Source of the DNA: Methylosinus sp. Ce-a6
Lineage (GTDB): Bacteria; Pseudomonadota; Alphaproteobacteria; Rhizobiales; Beijerinckiaceae
DNA: 62,624 bases
Assembly (NCBI RefSeq): GCF_009811655.1
Contig: NZ_BGJX01000021.1
Span: 1 to 62,624 of the forward strand
Direction of reading: 5' to 3'
Within the stretch, counting starts at the first letter, position 1. The number at the start of each line of letters is the position of its first letter. The position numbers were made by a program, and so were the translations under genes. A model generated the notes under the pieces. The model saw only the letters and a list, made by a program, of their open reading frames with translations. It was not told the origin of the DNA and made no database searches. This document shows, in pieces, positions 8,872 through 19,633 of this stretch.

Positions 8872-9414
8872 CTATTTGCCTTTCGGGCGGAAGGCGACGA
8901 CGCGCGCCGGATCGGTCTCTATATAGGCTGCGCCGATGAGATCGAGACAATAGGGGACGGCCGGCATCACCGCATCGAGACAGAGCTCGATTGCCGCCGG
9001 CTTTCCGGGCAGGTTGATGACGAGGCATTTGCCGCGGTGCGCCGCCAATTGCCGCGACAAGATCGCCGTCGGCGTCTGCGCCAGCGATACTTTGCGCATC
9101 AGCTCGCCGAAACCGGGCAATTCGCGCGGCGCGGCGGCCAGCGTCGCCTCGGGCGTGAGGTCGCGCGGCGAAGGCCCCGTCCCTCCGGTGGTGACGACGA
9201 GGTCGCAGCCGACATTGTCGGCGAGGTCGATGAGCGTGTCGCGCACGCTCTCGAAACCATCGGGAATGAGGCGCCGCTCGATCCGGAACGGGCTCGTCAG
9301 CACCTTCTCGAAATAGGCGGCGATGGCGGGGCCGCTGACGTCCTCATAGACGCCGGCGCTGGCGCGGTCGGAGGCGGTGACGACTCCGATGACGGCTTCC
9401 TGCTTCTGTGTCAT
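8872..9414 (-). CDS. mog: Molybdopterin adenylyltransferase (MogA-like)
   Basis: This 180-residue MoCF-fold protein adenylylates molybdopterin ahead of molybdenum insertion. GVVTASDRASAGVYEDVSG starts the domain, TTGGTGPSPRDLTPEA is the signature nucleotide loop, and LVINLPGKPAAI is the C-terminal signature. The ATG at 9414 was chosen because the 51 upstream in-frame residues show no homology and contain no second domain. It stands alone here; other molybdenum cofactor genes are not in the window. The product would serve enzymes such as formate or nitrate dehydrogenases and reductases encoded elsewhere. Confidence 0.9.
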   Translation of the reverse strand: MTQKQEAVIGVVTASDRASAGVYEDVSGPAIAAYFEKVLTSPFRIERRLIPDGFESVRDTLIDLADNVGCDLVVTTGGTGPSPRDLTPEATLAAAPRELPGFGELMRKVSLAQTPTAILSRQLAAHRGKCLVINLPGKPAAIELCLDAVMPAVPYCLDLIGAAYIETDPARVVAFRPKGK

Positions 9415-9494
9415 GGGCCCGCACAATAGCGGCTCGGGGGCGTGTGACAACCGGCTCCGCCGATCTACTCGCCGCGCGGGCGCTCTCGTGAAAA

Positions 9495-9528
9495 AATTCT
9501 GAAAAATCGAGCCTCGTTCGAGCGAGGC
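9495..9528 (-). terminator. Intrinsic terminator of the small Cys-rich gene
   Basis: The stem gcctcg/cgaggc (9511-9528) is followed on the minus strand by a T-rich tail covering 9495-9507. A second, stronger hairpin, gggcgcgcg-ttatgt-cgcgcgccc, lies just upstream at 9534-9557. Together they separate the Cys-rich gene from the mog gene. Confidence 0.7.
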
Positions 9529-9617
9529 CTCCTGGGCGCGCGTTATGTCGCGCGCCCGGGGCGTCACGATCGCGGAAGCGGATTTGCCTCCGCCGAGCCG
9601 CGTTCATGTCGGATGGA

Positions 9618-9860
9618 TTATTCCTTGACCGAGGCCGGCTCGCAGCCGCACTTCTGATAGCAGGCTTCCTTGTCCGCCTTGGCCTTTTGAACGCCGTCAG
9701 GGCTCGTCGCGAAGCGATTCTTGACGGACAGAAATTCGAAATAGCACTTGTCCACGCAGACGCCCTGCTTGTCTTCGTCTTTGACGTCGCAGGCGGCGAA
9801 GGACGGGCCGACCATGCCAGCGAAGAGAACGGCGGCGGTCGCAACGGCGCGAATGTTCAT
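9618..9860 (-). CDS. Small secreted protein with twin CX3C motifs, function unknown
   Basis: An 80-residue protein with a clear Sec signal peptide (residues 1-23, cleaving after SFAA). The mature part of about 57 residues has six cysteines: C24, C35, C39, C67, C71 and C73. C35-C39 (CVDKC) and C67-C71 (CYQKC) form twin CX3C motifs separated by 27 mostly helix-forming, charged residues. This suggests a disulfide-clamped helical hairpin in the periplasm. I do not recognise the family. The ATG at 9860 was chosen over an upstream in-frame ATG at 9890 because the signal peptide begins there. The gene is monocistronic with its own terminator. Confidence 0.75.
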   Translation of the reverse strand: MNIRAVATAAVLFAGMVGPSFAACDVKDEDKQGVCVDKCYFEFLSVKNRFATSPDGVQKAKADKEACYQKCGCEPASVKE

Positions 9861-10083
9861 TTGTCTTCCCTCTTTTGGACGCGGGAGCATTTGTCCCTTA
9901 TTTTTGTCTCAGGGCGCATCGTCCCACGCGCAAATAGGCTGTTTTTGCTGCGCCTGTCAATGTAAGTGACATTTTGTTGTCGCGCGCATGTCAGGCAAAA
10001 TTCATGCCGGAAAACATCTCGCGCCGCAGCAAGAGATCTTTTCGCGGCCGATCTCGCAAAGAGAACCTGCGCGAACGCGCCGA

Positions 10084-11931
<1,848 letters not shown>

Positions 11932-12004
11932 TTACGAAGATCGAAGGGCGGCGGGCGATGAAGTCGAAAGACGCCGTCCCGAAGATCGGACGACGGTCCA
12001 GCCT

Positions 12005-12083
12005 GGCCTTCCCTCGCGCCGGCATTACCCGGATCAGGTTCGATGGGTGCTTCTCAGCCACTCCTTACCGGAGAGGCGCCCCT
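12005..12083 (-). promoter_or_regulatory. TPP (THI-box) riboswitch upstream of thiC
   Basis: Read on the minus strand, the element has the conserved core blocks ggctgaga, then cctgatccgggtaatgccgg, in the canonical order and spacing, flanked by a GC-rich closing helix. It sits 89 bases before the thiC start codon. Binding of thiamine pyrophosphate is expected to reduce thiC expression. Confidence 0.95.
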
Positions 12084-12393
12084 CGCCATCTCGAGAATCT
12101 TATCCGCGCCCCGTCATCCCGGCAAGCCCGGCGTCGACTGCCCGCAGAGCAATCGCGCGCCGGAAGGGGCGTTCCCCCGATCGCCCAGCGACAGCCCGGC
12201 GTCGGCGGCCTGTGGCAAAAACGTGACAGCCCTGGAAATATTCGTCGGCGAGGCGGCGGCAGCGCTGTCCGAGGTCGCCCGCTCTGATAGTTTCCCAGAT
12301 AAAGCGAGTCGTGAGATATGAACGCCGCCGGGTTGCCGAGTGCTTCTTAAATGGCGTGTGAACGGCGACCGATCTGAGGCGGGGCGATAGATA
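12084..12393. other. Intergenic region between thiC leader and the FadL-type gene
   Basis: These 310 bases separate divergent genes. They should contain the thiC promoter and the porin-gene promoter, but I see no clear -35/-10 pair, repeat or small gene. Confidence 0.5.
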
Positions 12394-13719
12394 ATGAACG
12401 GACATTCCTGGCGTGTTTTTGTCTCGGCGGCTGCTCTCACCGTTTCGCTCGCGGCTCCGTCGATCGCGGCGGACGGCTATTTTCTGATCGGCTACGGGCC
12501 GCGTCAGAAGGCGCTGGGCGGCGCGGGCGTCGCCGATTCGCGCGACGCAATGTCATTGTCGGTCAATCCGGCCGGCCTCGTCGATCTCGAGCGCCAGATG
12601 CAGCTGGGCGTCACCGCCCTCTTGCCGGAGCGCGGCTATTCGACCGACGGCCTGCCGCGGGTCATAGCGCCGGGCGACGTCCGCAGCGGACGTCCGATCT
12701 TCCCCGTGCCTCATGACGCCTATGCCGCGCCAATCGACGCCGATTCGGCCTGGGGCACGGCGTCCTACGCCAATGGCGGCATCAACACCTCTTTCGATTT
12801 CGGCCATTATCACCCGCCGCTCGGCGGCCCCTTCGGCGGCGGCTATGCGGGCGTCGATCTCGAACAGGCGTTCACCAGCGTCGGCTATGCGCAGAAATTC
12901 GGCTCGCTGTCGATCGGCGCGGCGCCTACCATCGCGGTGCAGACAATCAATCTGCAGGGGTTGAAGGCTTTCTCGCCCTACTCTTCCGACATGTATCGTC
13001 TGTCCGACAATGGCTATGACTGGTCGGTCGGCGGCGGCGTCCGCTTCGGCGCGCAATGGCGCGTGACCGATCAGTTTCGCATCGGCGTCGCGGCGTCGAC
13101 GCCCATGTTCATGACGCGCTTCGCGAAATATGCAGGCCTCTTCGCCGATGGCGGACGGTTCGACATTCCGGCTTCGATCATCGCGGGCGTCGCCTATGAT
13201 CTGACGCCGGACCTGACCGTCATGGCCGACTGGCACCATATCTTCTATTCGGGCGTGTCGTCGGTGAGCAATCCGAGCTTCCCGGTCCTCTATCGGTCGC
13301 TCGGCGCGTCCAACGGCCCGGGCTTCGGCTGGAAGGACACGGATTCGGCCGCCTTCGGCGTCGAATGGCGCGTGCAGCCGGGCTTTGCGCTGCGCGCCGG
13401 CTATCATTACGCGACCAATCCGATCCCCTCGAATTCGGTCACGCTCAATCTGCTGGCGCCGATCATCAATGCGCATCACATCAGCGGCGGCGTCAGCTAC
13501 GCCGTCACCAAGAATTCGTCGGTCGACCTCGCGGTCGTCTATGCGTTCAAGAACAGTGTGCGCGGCCCAGAGGCGCTGCCGCAGACGCCGCTGACTCCCT
13601 TGGGCGCCTATAATCCGGCCGCGAACGTCAATCTCTGGCTGCGCGGCCTCGAGATCTCGGTCGGCTGGACCTATAAATTCGACGCCGGCGATCATTCTCT
13701 GATCCCGACCCATCTCTAA
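12394..13719 (+). CDS. FadL/OMPP1/TodX-type outer-membrane hydrophobe transporter
   Basis: A 441-residue outer-membrane beta-barrel of the FadL family, which admits long-chain fatty acids, alkanes or aromatics. Residues 1-26 are a signal peptide (SIAADGY). The N-terminal hatch follows, with KALGGAGVADSRDAM and the family motif SVNPAGL. The barrel strands alternate aromatic and polar residues, ending in VGWTYKF followed by a short tail. It is divergent from thiC, and no fad genes are adjacent. The substrate cannot be read from the sequence. The weak ribosome-binding region gaggcgggg lies upstream of the ATG. Confidence 0.88.
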   Translation: MNGHSWRVFVSAAALTVSLAAPSIAADGYFLIGYGPRQKALGGAGVADSRDAMSLSVNPAGLVDLERQMQLGVTALLPERGYSTDGLPRVIAPGDVRSGRPIFPVPHDAYAAPIDADSAWGTASYANGGINTSFDFGHYHPPLGGPFGGGYAGVDLEQAFTSVGYAQKFGSLSIGAAPTIAVQTINLQGLKAFSPYSSDMYRLSDNGYDWSVGGGVRFGAQWRVTDQFRIGVAASTPMFMTRFAKYAGLFADGGRFDIPASIIAGVAYDLTPDLTVMADWHHIFYSGVSSVSNPSFPVLYRSLGASNGPGFGWKDTDSAAFGVEWRVQPGFALRAGYHYATNPIPSNSVTLNLLAPIINAHHISGGVSYAVTKNSSVDLAVVYAFKNSVRGPEALPQTPLTPLGAYNPAANVNLWLRGLEISVGWTYKFDAGDHSLIPTHL

Positions 13720-13731
13720 AGGACGAGAACA

Positions 13732-13768
13732 GAAGGCCGCGGCCCGCCGGAACCGGGCCGCGGCCTTC
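13732..13768. terminator. Shared bidirectional terminator
   Basis: A 15-bp GC-rich stem, gaaggccgcggcccg with its exact complement and a seven-base loop, sits between the convergent porin and mrp genes, 12 bases past one stop and 4 bases past the other. It could end transcription from both sides, although there is no long T-tract. Confidence 0.75.
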
Positions 13769-13771
13769 GCC

Positions 13772-14887
13772 TCATCCGACGACGATCTTCGGCGGCGCCC
13801 GGCGCGACTGCGTCTCCAGCAAATTCTTCACCTTGGCGGCGAGCTCCTTGTAGATCGCCGCATGAGGGCCGTCCGGCTCGGAGGCGACGACCGGCGTGCC
13901 GGCGTCGGAGGTCTCGCGAATCTTCAGATCGAGCGGCACCTCGCCGAGGAAGGGCACGCCCAGCGCCTCGGCGTCATGGCGCGCGCCGCCATGCGAGAAG
14001 ATGTCGGTGCGGCCGCCGCAATGCGGGCACAGGAAATAGCTCATATTCTCGACCACGCCGAGAATGGGCGTCGACACTTTCTGGAACATGGCGACGCCGC
14101 GGCGCGCGTCGATCAGCGCCAGATCCTGCGGCGTCGAGACGACGACCGCGCCGGCGAGCGGCACCTGCTGCGCCATTGTGAGCTGCGCGTCGCCGGTGCC
14201 GGGCGGCATGTCGACGACGAGCGCGTCCAATTCGCCCCAGGCGACCTCGCCGAGCATCTGGCCCAGCGCCTGCGCCACCATGGGCCCGCGCCAGACCATG
14301 GGGACATCCTCCTCGACGAGGAAGCCGATGGACATGATTTTCAGGCCATAGGCCTCGAGCGGGATCATCTTGTTGTCGACCACCTCCGGCTTGCCGCTGA
14401 GGCCGAACAGGCGCGGCGCCGAGGGTCCGTAGATATCGGCGTCGAGCAGGCCGACGCGCCAGCCCTGCGCCGCGAGGCCGAGCGCCAGATTGGCGGAGGT
14501 TGTCGATTTTCCGACGCCGCCTTTTCCCGAAGAGACGGCGATGATGTATTTGATCTTCTCGATCGCGGCGATGGGCCGGCGCTGCGGCGCTTGACCCGCC
14601 GGCGGCGCAGCCGCAGCCGCTTGCGGCGCGCGCTCCGCCGTGAGCGTCACGATCGCCGCCTCGATTCCCGGCACGGTCTTCACGGCGCCCTCGACCGCGA
14701 CGCGCAGCACCTCGAGCTCCTTGGCCCGCGCCGGATCGCCGGTGAGCGACACGAAGGCCTTGGCCCCCGACACATTGACTCCGCTGACGAGGCCCGCGGC
14801 GACGATGGATTTGCCGCCCGGACCCGCGACGCTCTCCAGCGCCTTCAAGACTGATGCTTCATCGGCCACTGTCTTCGCCTTTCGCAC
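13772..14887 (-). CDS. mrp: Mrp/ApbC-family iron-sulfur cluster carrier ATPase
   Basis: A 371-residue P-loop NTPase that binds and transfers Fe-S clusters. The N-terminal MIP18/DUF59 domain (about 1-90) is followed by a Pro/Ala linker. The deviant Walker A motif SSGKGGVGKSTTSANLA is at about residues 118-134. The bridging-cluster cysteines are in YFLCPHCGG near residue 285. DADIYGPSAPRLFG and DMPPGTGDAQLT are family hallmarks. It is probably monocistronic, sharing a terminator with the convergent porin gene. Confidence 0.94.
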   Translation of the reverse strand: MRKAKTVADEASVLKALESVAGPGGKSIVAAGLVSGVNVSGAKAFVSLTGDPARAKELEVLRVAVEGAVKTVPGIEAAIVTLTAERAPQAAAAAPPAGQAPQRRPIAAIEKIKYIIAVSSGKGGVGKSTTSANLALGLAAQGWRVGLLDADIYGPSAPRLFGLSGKPEVVDNKMIPLEAYGLKIMSIGFLVEEDVPMVWRGPMVAQALGQMLGEVAWGELDALVVDMPPGTGDAQLTMAQQVPLAGAVVVSTPQDLALIDARRGVAMFQKVSTPILGVVENMSYFLCPHCGGRTDIFSHGGARHDAEALGVPFLGEVPLDLKIRETSDAGTPVVASEPDGPHAAIYKELAAKVKNLLETQSRRAPPKIVVG

Positions 14888-14993
14888 GAACCCGCTTCCG
14901 ACGCCCTCCCGAGCGGGCGTCTTTTGGAAGCATTCTACGCAATCGGTATGCCGATATTCGGCCGATGCGTCTACGGGCCCGCGCGAAGCGCCG

Positions 14994-15305
14994 TCACGCC
15001 CTCTGCTTCTGAACGAGAGCGTTGCGGATGAGGCCGACGATCGCCGTCACGATGGCGCCCGACACGCCGCCGCCGACGAGCTGGCCGGCGACGACGGCGA
15101 TATCGAAGCCGCCATTGCCCGCGGCGCCTGTGAGCGCCGGAATGAGCGAGGAGAGGATCGAGCCGCCGCCGGCCCCTCCGAGCGCGCCGACGATGGCGTT
15201 GGCGACGGGGCCGAGATCGAGGCTCTTGGCCGTCTTGCCGACGCCCGAGCCGCCTGCGGCGCCGCCGATGAGCTGGATGATGAGATTGAGGAGCGTTTCA
15301 GACAT
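14994..15305 (-). CDS. Small Gly/Ala-rich hydrophobic protein, function unknown
   Basis: A 103-residue protein, about one third Gly plus Ala, with hydrophobic segments (LLNLIIQLIGGAAGG, SGAIVTAIVGLI) and a few charges at the ends. It could be membrane-associated or form an assembly. I know of similar small proteins in Hyphomicrobiales without an assigned role. There is no signal peptide. The start is supported by a purine-rich stretch upstream (aaaggcgcag). It lies between mrp and tRNA-Pro. Confidence 0.6.
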   Translation of the reverse strand: MSETLLNLIIQLIGGAAGGSGVGKTAKSLDLGPVANAIVGALGGAGGGSILSSLIPALTGAAGNGGFDIAVVAGQLVGGGVSGAIVTAIVGLIRNALVQKQRA

Positions 15306-15395
15306 GGGCTGCGCCTTTCGTTGACGGTTGACGACCGAAAACGAATTTGCGCGCAGCGAGGGATTATCAACCCTGCCGAGAGTGGGAGCGGCGAA

Positions 15396-15473
15396 TGGTC
15401 GGAGTGGCGGGATTCGAACCCACGACCCCTTGTCCCCCAGACAAGTGCGCTAACCGGGCTGCGCTACACTCCG
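15396..15473 (-). tRNA. tRNA-Pro (GGG)
   Basis: Read on the minus strand it has the acceptor CGGAGTG paired with CACTCCG, the D-arm AGCGCAGCCCGGTTAGCGC and the anticodon loop CTGGGGG with anticodon GGG. The T-arm GGTTCGAATCC is present and the 3' CCA is encoded. It lies next to a MerR-family gene, an arrangement also seen in other Hyphomicrobiales. Confidence 0.95.
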
Positions 15474-15540
15474 ATGGCCGCTCTTATAGAGGCCGCGGCC
15501 GCCGCTGGCAACGCATGTCGGAGCGAAGAGCGCGAGGAAT

Positions 15541-16185
15541 TCACCGCCGCGTCAGCTCCAACATGCGGCGGCATTCGGCGAGATCGGCCAGCGCCTGCCG
15601 CAGAAGCCGCTCGTCCTGCGAGCGCAGGCCGCCCGTGGGCGCCTCCGAGAGCCGCACGGCCGGCAGCGTCAGCATGGGCGGCGGCTCGCGCGGGGCGAGC
15701 GCGACCAGAGTGGTCGCGGCCCCCCGCTCTTCCGTTTCGCGTTCCTCGTGGATTTCTTCCGCCGCCTCGTGGATCTCGCGCAGATCGACGGGCGGCGGCT
15801 CCTCCCGCCGGGCCGGGGCGTCCGCGTGGGAGAAGAGCGAAAGCTCGGGCGAGGGACGTTCCCGCTCGTCGAAATCGGCGTCGCGCTCCGCCCGCTCGAT
15901 GGCGGCGCCGGAGCCGCGGGCGCTTTCGATGACGGCGCGCGCGCCCTGCTCGCGCAAGAGGCGCTGCACGCCCTTGATCGTATAGCCGCGGCCATAGAGC
16001 AGATGGCGGATCGCCGCGACGAGCTCGACGTCGCGCGGCCGGTAGTAGCGCCGCCCGCCGGCGCGCTTGACCGGCTCGATCTCGGAAAAGCGCGTCTCCC
16101 AGAAGCGCAGCACATGGGGCGGAAGGTCGAGGCTCTCCGCGACCTCGCCGATCGTGCGGAAGGCGCCATCGCTCTTGGCGGTCAA
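15541..16185 (-). CDS. MerR-family transcriptional regulator
   Basis: A 214-residue protein with an N-terminal MerR winged-helix domain (residues 9-80: [20 protein letters not shown], then [19 protein letters not shown]). A long acidic, low-complexity middle (about 95-150) follows, then a short C-terminal helix. It has no metal-binding cysteines, so it is not a mercury, copper or lead sensor. The same gene is commonly placed downstream of ihfA in alphaproteobacteria. Here ihfA is not adjacent; the divergent neighbour is heme A synthase. Target genes are unknown. Confidence 0.88.
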   Translation of the reverse strand: MTAKSDGAFRTIGEVAESLDLPPHVLRFWETRFSEIEPVKRAGGRRYYRPRDVELVAAIRHLLYGRGYTIKGVQRLLREQGARAVIESARGSGAAIERAERDADFDERERPSPELSLFSHADAPARREEPPPVDLREIHEAAEEIHEERETEERGAATTLVALAPREPPPMLTLPAVRLSEAPTGGLRSQDERLLRQALADLAECRRMLELTRR

Positions 16186-16375
16186 AATCTAAGCTCCGCT
16201 CCCTGCCCGCGCGACGATTCGCGCGCTTCTATTTTCATCCTTGCCGTGGCGTTTTTCAGCCGGAATTTTTGCTTTCGCCGCCGTTTCGGCCGCCCGCCCG
16301 TCGCCCGCGCGCCTGGACAAGGGCGCGCGGCTCGCCTTAATTGGCGCGCCAGAGCCTCTCACCTCGAGCCCTCCC

Positions 16376-17476
16376 ATGACCGACTGGATCCAGTTTCCCG
16401 CTCCGACGCCCGCCATCGTCGCGCCGCCGAGCGAGGAGAGCGCGACCGACGTGCGTTTGTGGCTGCTGATCATCGCCGCGCTGGTCTTCGCCATGGTGGT
16501 GGTGGGCGGCGCGACGCGACTCACCGAATCGGGCCTCTCCATCACCGAATGGAAGCCGATAACCGGCGTGCTGCCGCCGCTCTCGGAGGCGCAATGGGCC
16601 GCCGCTTTCGAGGATTACAAGAAGATCCCGCAATATCGCGAAATGTTCCCGAACATGGACCTTTCGCGCTTCAAGGTGATTTTCGCCTGGGAGTGGAGCC
16701 ACCGTCTGCTCGGCCGTCTCATCGGCTTCGTTTTCGCTCTGCCGCTCGCCTGGTTCTGGCTGCGCGGGCGTTTGCCGAGGAGCGTCAAGCCGAAGCTCGT
16801 CGGAATATTGGCGCTGGGCGCGCTGCAGGGCGGCGTCGGCTGGTGGATGGTGTCTTCCGGCCTCGTCAATCGGGTCGAGGTGGCGCAGGAGCGGCTCGCG
16901 ATCCATCTGCTGCTCGCGGCCTTCATCTTCTCCGCATGTCTGTGGGTCGCCGGCGGGCTCGGCTATCGAGCGCGCATCCAAGTCGCGAGCGGGCGCCGGC
17001 GTCTCTCCTTTTTCGCGACTTTGCTGCTCGTCCTGGTCTTCGTGCAGATCGGCGCGGGCGCGCTGGTCGCGGGGCTTCGCGCCGGCTACGCCTACAATAC
17101 TTGGCCGCTGATGGACGACAGCTTCGTTCCGCCCTCGGACGAGCTGCTGCGGCTCTCGCCTTGGTGGAGCAATCTCGTCGACAATGTCGCGCTGGTGCAA
17201 TTCGACCATCGCATCATCGCTTATGCGCTGCTCGCGCTGGCGCTGTTCCACTTCATCGATGCGGCGGGCTCGGCGGGCGGGCGCGCCGCGCGCGGGGCCG
17301 GCGTTCTATTCGGCCATATTGTCGCGCAAGCGGCGCTGGGCGTGGCGACGCTGGTGCTCGTCGTGCCGTTCTGGGCGGCGCTCTCGCATCAGGCGCTCGC
17401 AATGGGCGTGCTGGCCGTGGCGACGCTTCATGCGCGGCGCCTGCGCACGGCCGAGGCCATGACGGACGAAGACTGA
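16376..17476 (+). CDS. ctaA: Heme A synthase (COX15/CtaA)
   Basis: A 366-residue integral membrane enzyme converting heme O to heme A for aa3-type cytochrome oxidase. About eight transmembrane helices are visible, in two four-helix halves. The conserved heme-binding histidines are in EWSHRLLGR, AIHLLLA, FDHRIIAY and LSHQALAMG. The substrate loop TRLTESGLSITEWKP is intact. The ATG at 16376 (MTDWIQFP) was chosen; a longer frame from 16241 adds 45 residues without homology. No other cox genes are nearby. Confidence 0.95.
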   Translation: MTDWIQFPAPTPAIVAPPSEESATDVRLWLLIIAALVFAMVVVGGATRLTESGLSITEWKPITGVLPPLSEAQWAAAFEDYKKIPQYREMFPNMDLSRFKVIFAWEWSHRLLGRLIGFVFALPLAWFWLRGRLPRSVKPKLVGILALGALQGGVGWWMVSSGLVNRVEVAQERLAIHLLLAAFIFSACLWVAGGLGYRARIQVASGRRRLSFFATLLLVLVFVQIGAGALVAGLRAGYAYNTWPLMDDSFVPPSDELLRLSPWWSNLVDNVALVQFDHRIIAYALLALALFHFIDAAGSAGGRAARGAGVLFGHIVAQAALGVATLVLVVPFWAALSHQALAMGVLAVATLHARRLRTAEAMTDED

Positions 17477-17483
17477 TATTCGA

Positions 17484-17502
17484 ACCGCGCCTTCGGCGCG
17501 GT
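17484..17502. terminator. Hairpin between convergent ctaA and argC
   Basis: The eight-base-pair stem accgcgcc/ggcgcggt closes a ttc loop just past the ctaA stop and 9 bases from the end of argC. It has no marked T-tract. Confidence 0.5.
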
Positions 17503-17511
17503 CGATCGATT

Positions 17512-18429
17512 TCAGCTCGCGCCCCCGAGCATCAGCGACAAATTCTGCACGGCGGCGCCCGACGCGCCTTTGCCGAGATTGTCGAGCCGCGCGACGAGCA
17601 GCGCCTGACGCCGCTCCTCATGCGCGAAGACGAAGATTTCGAGATCATTGGTTCCGTTCGAGGCGAGCGCGTCGAGACGGCCGGACTTCGGCGCCGGAAC
17701 CACGCGCACATGCGTCGCGCCCGCATAGTGACGCGCCAGCGCCGCCTCGAGATCGACCGCGCGAGGACGTGCGGAAAGAGACTCGAGCGCGAGCGGAATG
17801 GAGACGAGCATCCCTTGCCGGAAATTGCCGACGGAGGGAACGAACAAGGGCGTCGAAGCAAGCCGCGCATAAGCGACGATCTCCGGCAGATGCTTATGCT
17901 CGAGCGTAAGGCCATAGAGCTCGAAGCCCGGCGCCTCGCCTTTCTCATGAGCCTCGATCATCTGCTTTCCGCCGCCGGAATAGCCGGAAACGGCGTTGAT
18001 CGCGATATTCTCCTGCGGCGCGATCAGCCCCGCGTCGACGAGCGGCCGCAACAGAGCGATCGCGCCCGTCGCATAGCAGCCGGGATTGGCGACGCGCCGC
18101 GCGGCGCGGATCGCCTCCCCCTGGCCGGGCGCGAGCTCGGGAAAGCCATAGGTCCAGCCGGGCGCGACGCGATGCGCTGTGGAGGCGTCGAGAATGCGCG
18201 GAGCCGCCGCGCCCAATTCATCGGCGAGCGCGACCGTCTCCTTGGCGGCGGCGTCCGGCAGGCAGAGGATCGCAATGTCGACGCATGCGAGAATGTCGCG
18301 CTTGGCGGCGACCTCCTTGCGCAATTCCGGCGCGATGGAGACGAGCTCTATGTCCTTTTCGTCCGCGAGCTTCTCGCGGATTTCGAGGCCCGTGGTGCCG
18401 GCGTCGCCGTCGATGAAGATTTTGGCCAT
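17512..18429 (-). CDS. argC: N-acetyl-gamma-glutamyl-phosphate reductase (type 2)
   Basis: A 305-residue NADPH enzyme of arginine synthesis that reduces N-acetylglutamyl phosphate to the semialdehyde. [16 protein letters not shown] is the short-form nucleotide motif. The catalytic Cys is in NPGCYATGA, and VSGYSGGGK and LEHKHLPEI are family signatures. The length of about 305 is characteristic of the short AgrC subfamily. It lies directly downstream of rplM-rpsI, as in many alphaproteobacteria, but a terminator at 18462-18483 separates them. Confidence 0.95.
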   Translation of the reverse strand: MAKIFIDGDAGTTGLEIREKLADEKDIELVSIAPELRKEVAAKRDILACVDIAILCLPDAAAKETVALADELGAAAPRILDASTAHRVAPGWTYGFPELAPGQGEAIRAARRVANPGCYATGAIALLRPLVDAGLIAPQENIAINAVSGYSGGGKQMIEAHEKGEAPGFELYGLTLEHKHLPEIVAYARLASTPLFVPSVGNFRQGMLVSIPLALESLSARPRAVDLEAALARHYAGATHVRVVPAPKSGRLDALASNGTNDLEIFVFAHEERRQALLVARLDNLGKGASGAAVQNLSLMLGGAS

Positions 18430-18461
18430 TGGTCTCGAGCGTTCCCCGAGTGAAAAACAAA

Positions 18462-18483
18462 AAGGGCGGCTCGCGCCGCCCTT
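18462..18483 (-). terminator. Terminator of the rplM-rpsI operon
   Basis: The stem aagggcggc/gccgccctt has a four-base loop and is followed on the minus strand by tttttgtttttc. It is 28 bases past the rpsI stop. Confidence 0.88.
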
Positions 18484-18510
18484 CGTCGTCGTTCGCCGAT
18501 CGAGAGATAA

Positions 18511-18993
18511 TCAGCGCTTCGAGAACTGGAAGCTGCGGCGGGCTTTGCGCTTGCCGTATTTCTTGCGCTCGACGACGCGCGAGTCGCGGGTCAGGAAGCC
18601 CTCGCGCTTCAACGCGGCGCGAAGCTCGGGCTCATAATGGGTGAGCGCCTTTGCAAGACCATGACGCACGGCGCCGGCCTGGCCGGAGAGGCCGCCGCCG
18701 GCGACCGTGACGGTGAGGTCGTATTGGTCGACGCGATTGGCGACGCCGAGCGGCTGCTGCAGGATCATGCGCAGCACCGGACGGGCGAAATAGACGGCGA
18801 CGTCGCGGCCGTTCACCGTGATCTTGCCCGTGCCGGGCTTGATCCACACGCGCGCCACGGCGTTCTTACGCTTGCCGGTGGCGTAGGCGCGGCCGTATTT
18901 GTCGAGCTTCTGCTCATATTTCGGCGCTTCGGACGCGACGGCGACCGCAGCCTGATTGAGCTCGGAGAGAGAGGAAAGCGTGGTCTCGGCCAT
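18511..18993 (-). CDS. rpsI: 30S ribosomal protein S9
   Basis: A 160-residue small-subunit protein whose basic C-terminal tail reaches the P site. The ribosomal S9 core runs from [18 protein letters not shown] to the end. The tail [11 protein letters not shown] has the invariant terminal Lys-Arg. The N-terminal 30 residues are an alphaproteobacterial extension. It is three bases downstream of rplM, so the two are translated from one message. Confidence 0.98.
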   Translation of the reverse strand: MAETTLSSLSELNQAAVAVASEAPKYEQKLDKYGRAYATGKRKNAVARVWIKPGTGKITVNGRDVAVYFARPVLRMILQQPLGVANRVDQYDLTVTVAGGGLSGQAGAVRHGLAKALTHYEPELRAALKREGFLTRDSRVVERKKYGKRKARRSFQFSKR

Positions 18994-18996
18994 GGG

Positions 18997-19476
18997 TTAT
19001 GCGCTCTTGCCGTTGCGGGCGTTCTTGGGATTGAGGGCGGCGACGTCGAGCGGCTCCGGGCTCTGCGCGACATGCGGATGATCCGGCCCCTTGTAGACGC
19101 GCAGATTGCCGAGCTGCTTACGGCCGAGCGGGCCGCGCGGCAGCATGCGCTGCACCGCCTTCTCGACGACGCGCTCCGGGAAGCGCCCATCGAGAATGAA
19201 CTTGGCCGAGCGCTCCTTGATGCCGCCCGGGAAGCCCGTGTGATGATGATAGACCTTCTGGTCGCGCTTGCGGCCGGTGAGGATCACCTTCTCGGCGTTG
19301 ACGACGATGATGTTGTCGCCGTCGTCGACATGGGGGGTGAAGGTCGCCTTGTGCTTGCCGCGCAGACGCAGCGCGATGAGGCTGGCGAGGCGGCCGACGA
19401 CGAGGCCCTTGGCGTCGATCAGCACCCATTTCTTCTGCACTTCGGCCGGCTTCGCCGAATAGGTTTTGCCAAACAT
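18997..19476 (-). CDS. rplM: 50S ribosomal protein L13
   Basis: A 159-residue large-subunit assembly protein. Hallmarks are [40 protein letters not shown] and [18 protein letters not shown]. It is first in the rplM-rpsI operon, and the promoter should lie within 19477-19560. Confidence 0.98.
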   Translation of the reverse strand: MFGKTYSAKPAEVQKKWVLIDAKGLVVGRLASLIALRLRGKHKATFTPHVDDGDNIIVVNAEKVILTGRKRDQKVYHHHTGFPGGIKERSAKFILDGRFPERVVEKAVQRMLPRGPLGRKQLGNLRVYKGPDHPHVAQSPEPLDVAALNPKNARNGKSA

Positions 19477-19633
19477 GGGATAGCGAGTTCCGTTGTTCTC
19501 GGGTCCGCGCGCGCGGGATGCGGCGTGATAAGCGAGCGCGCCGCCCCTGTCAAACGGAATCGGGCGCTCGTGAGCGCCTGAAAACCCCGCATTTCCTGGC
19601 GATAGCCGGCATTGGTATCACGCTACCGTATTC

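Noticed and set aside
9534..9557. Strong hairpin gggcgcgcg-ttatgt-cgcgcgccc as an independent RNA gene
   Set aside because: It lies between a stop codon and a T-rich terminator hairpin, so it is best seen as part of the 3' end of the Cys-rich gene transcript.
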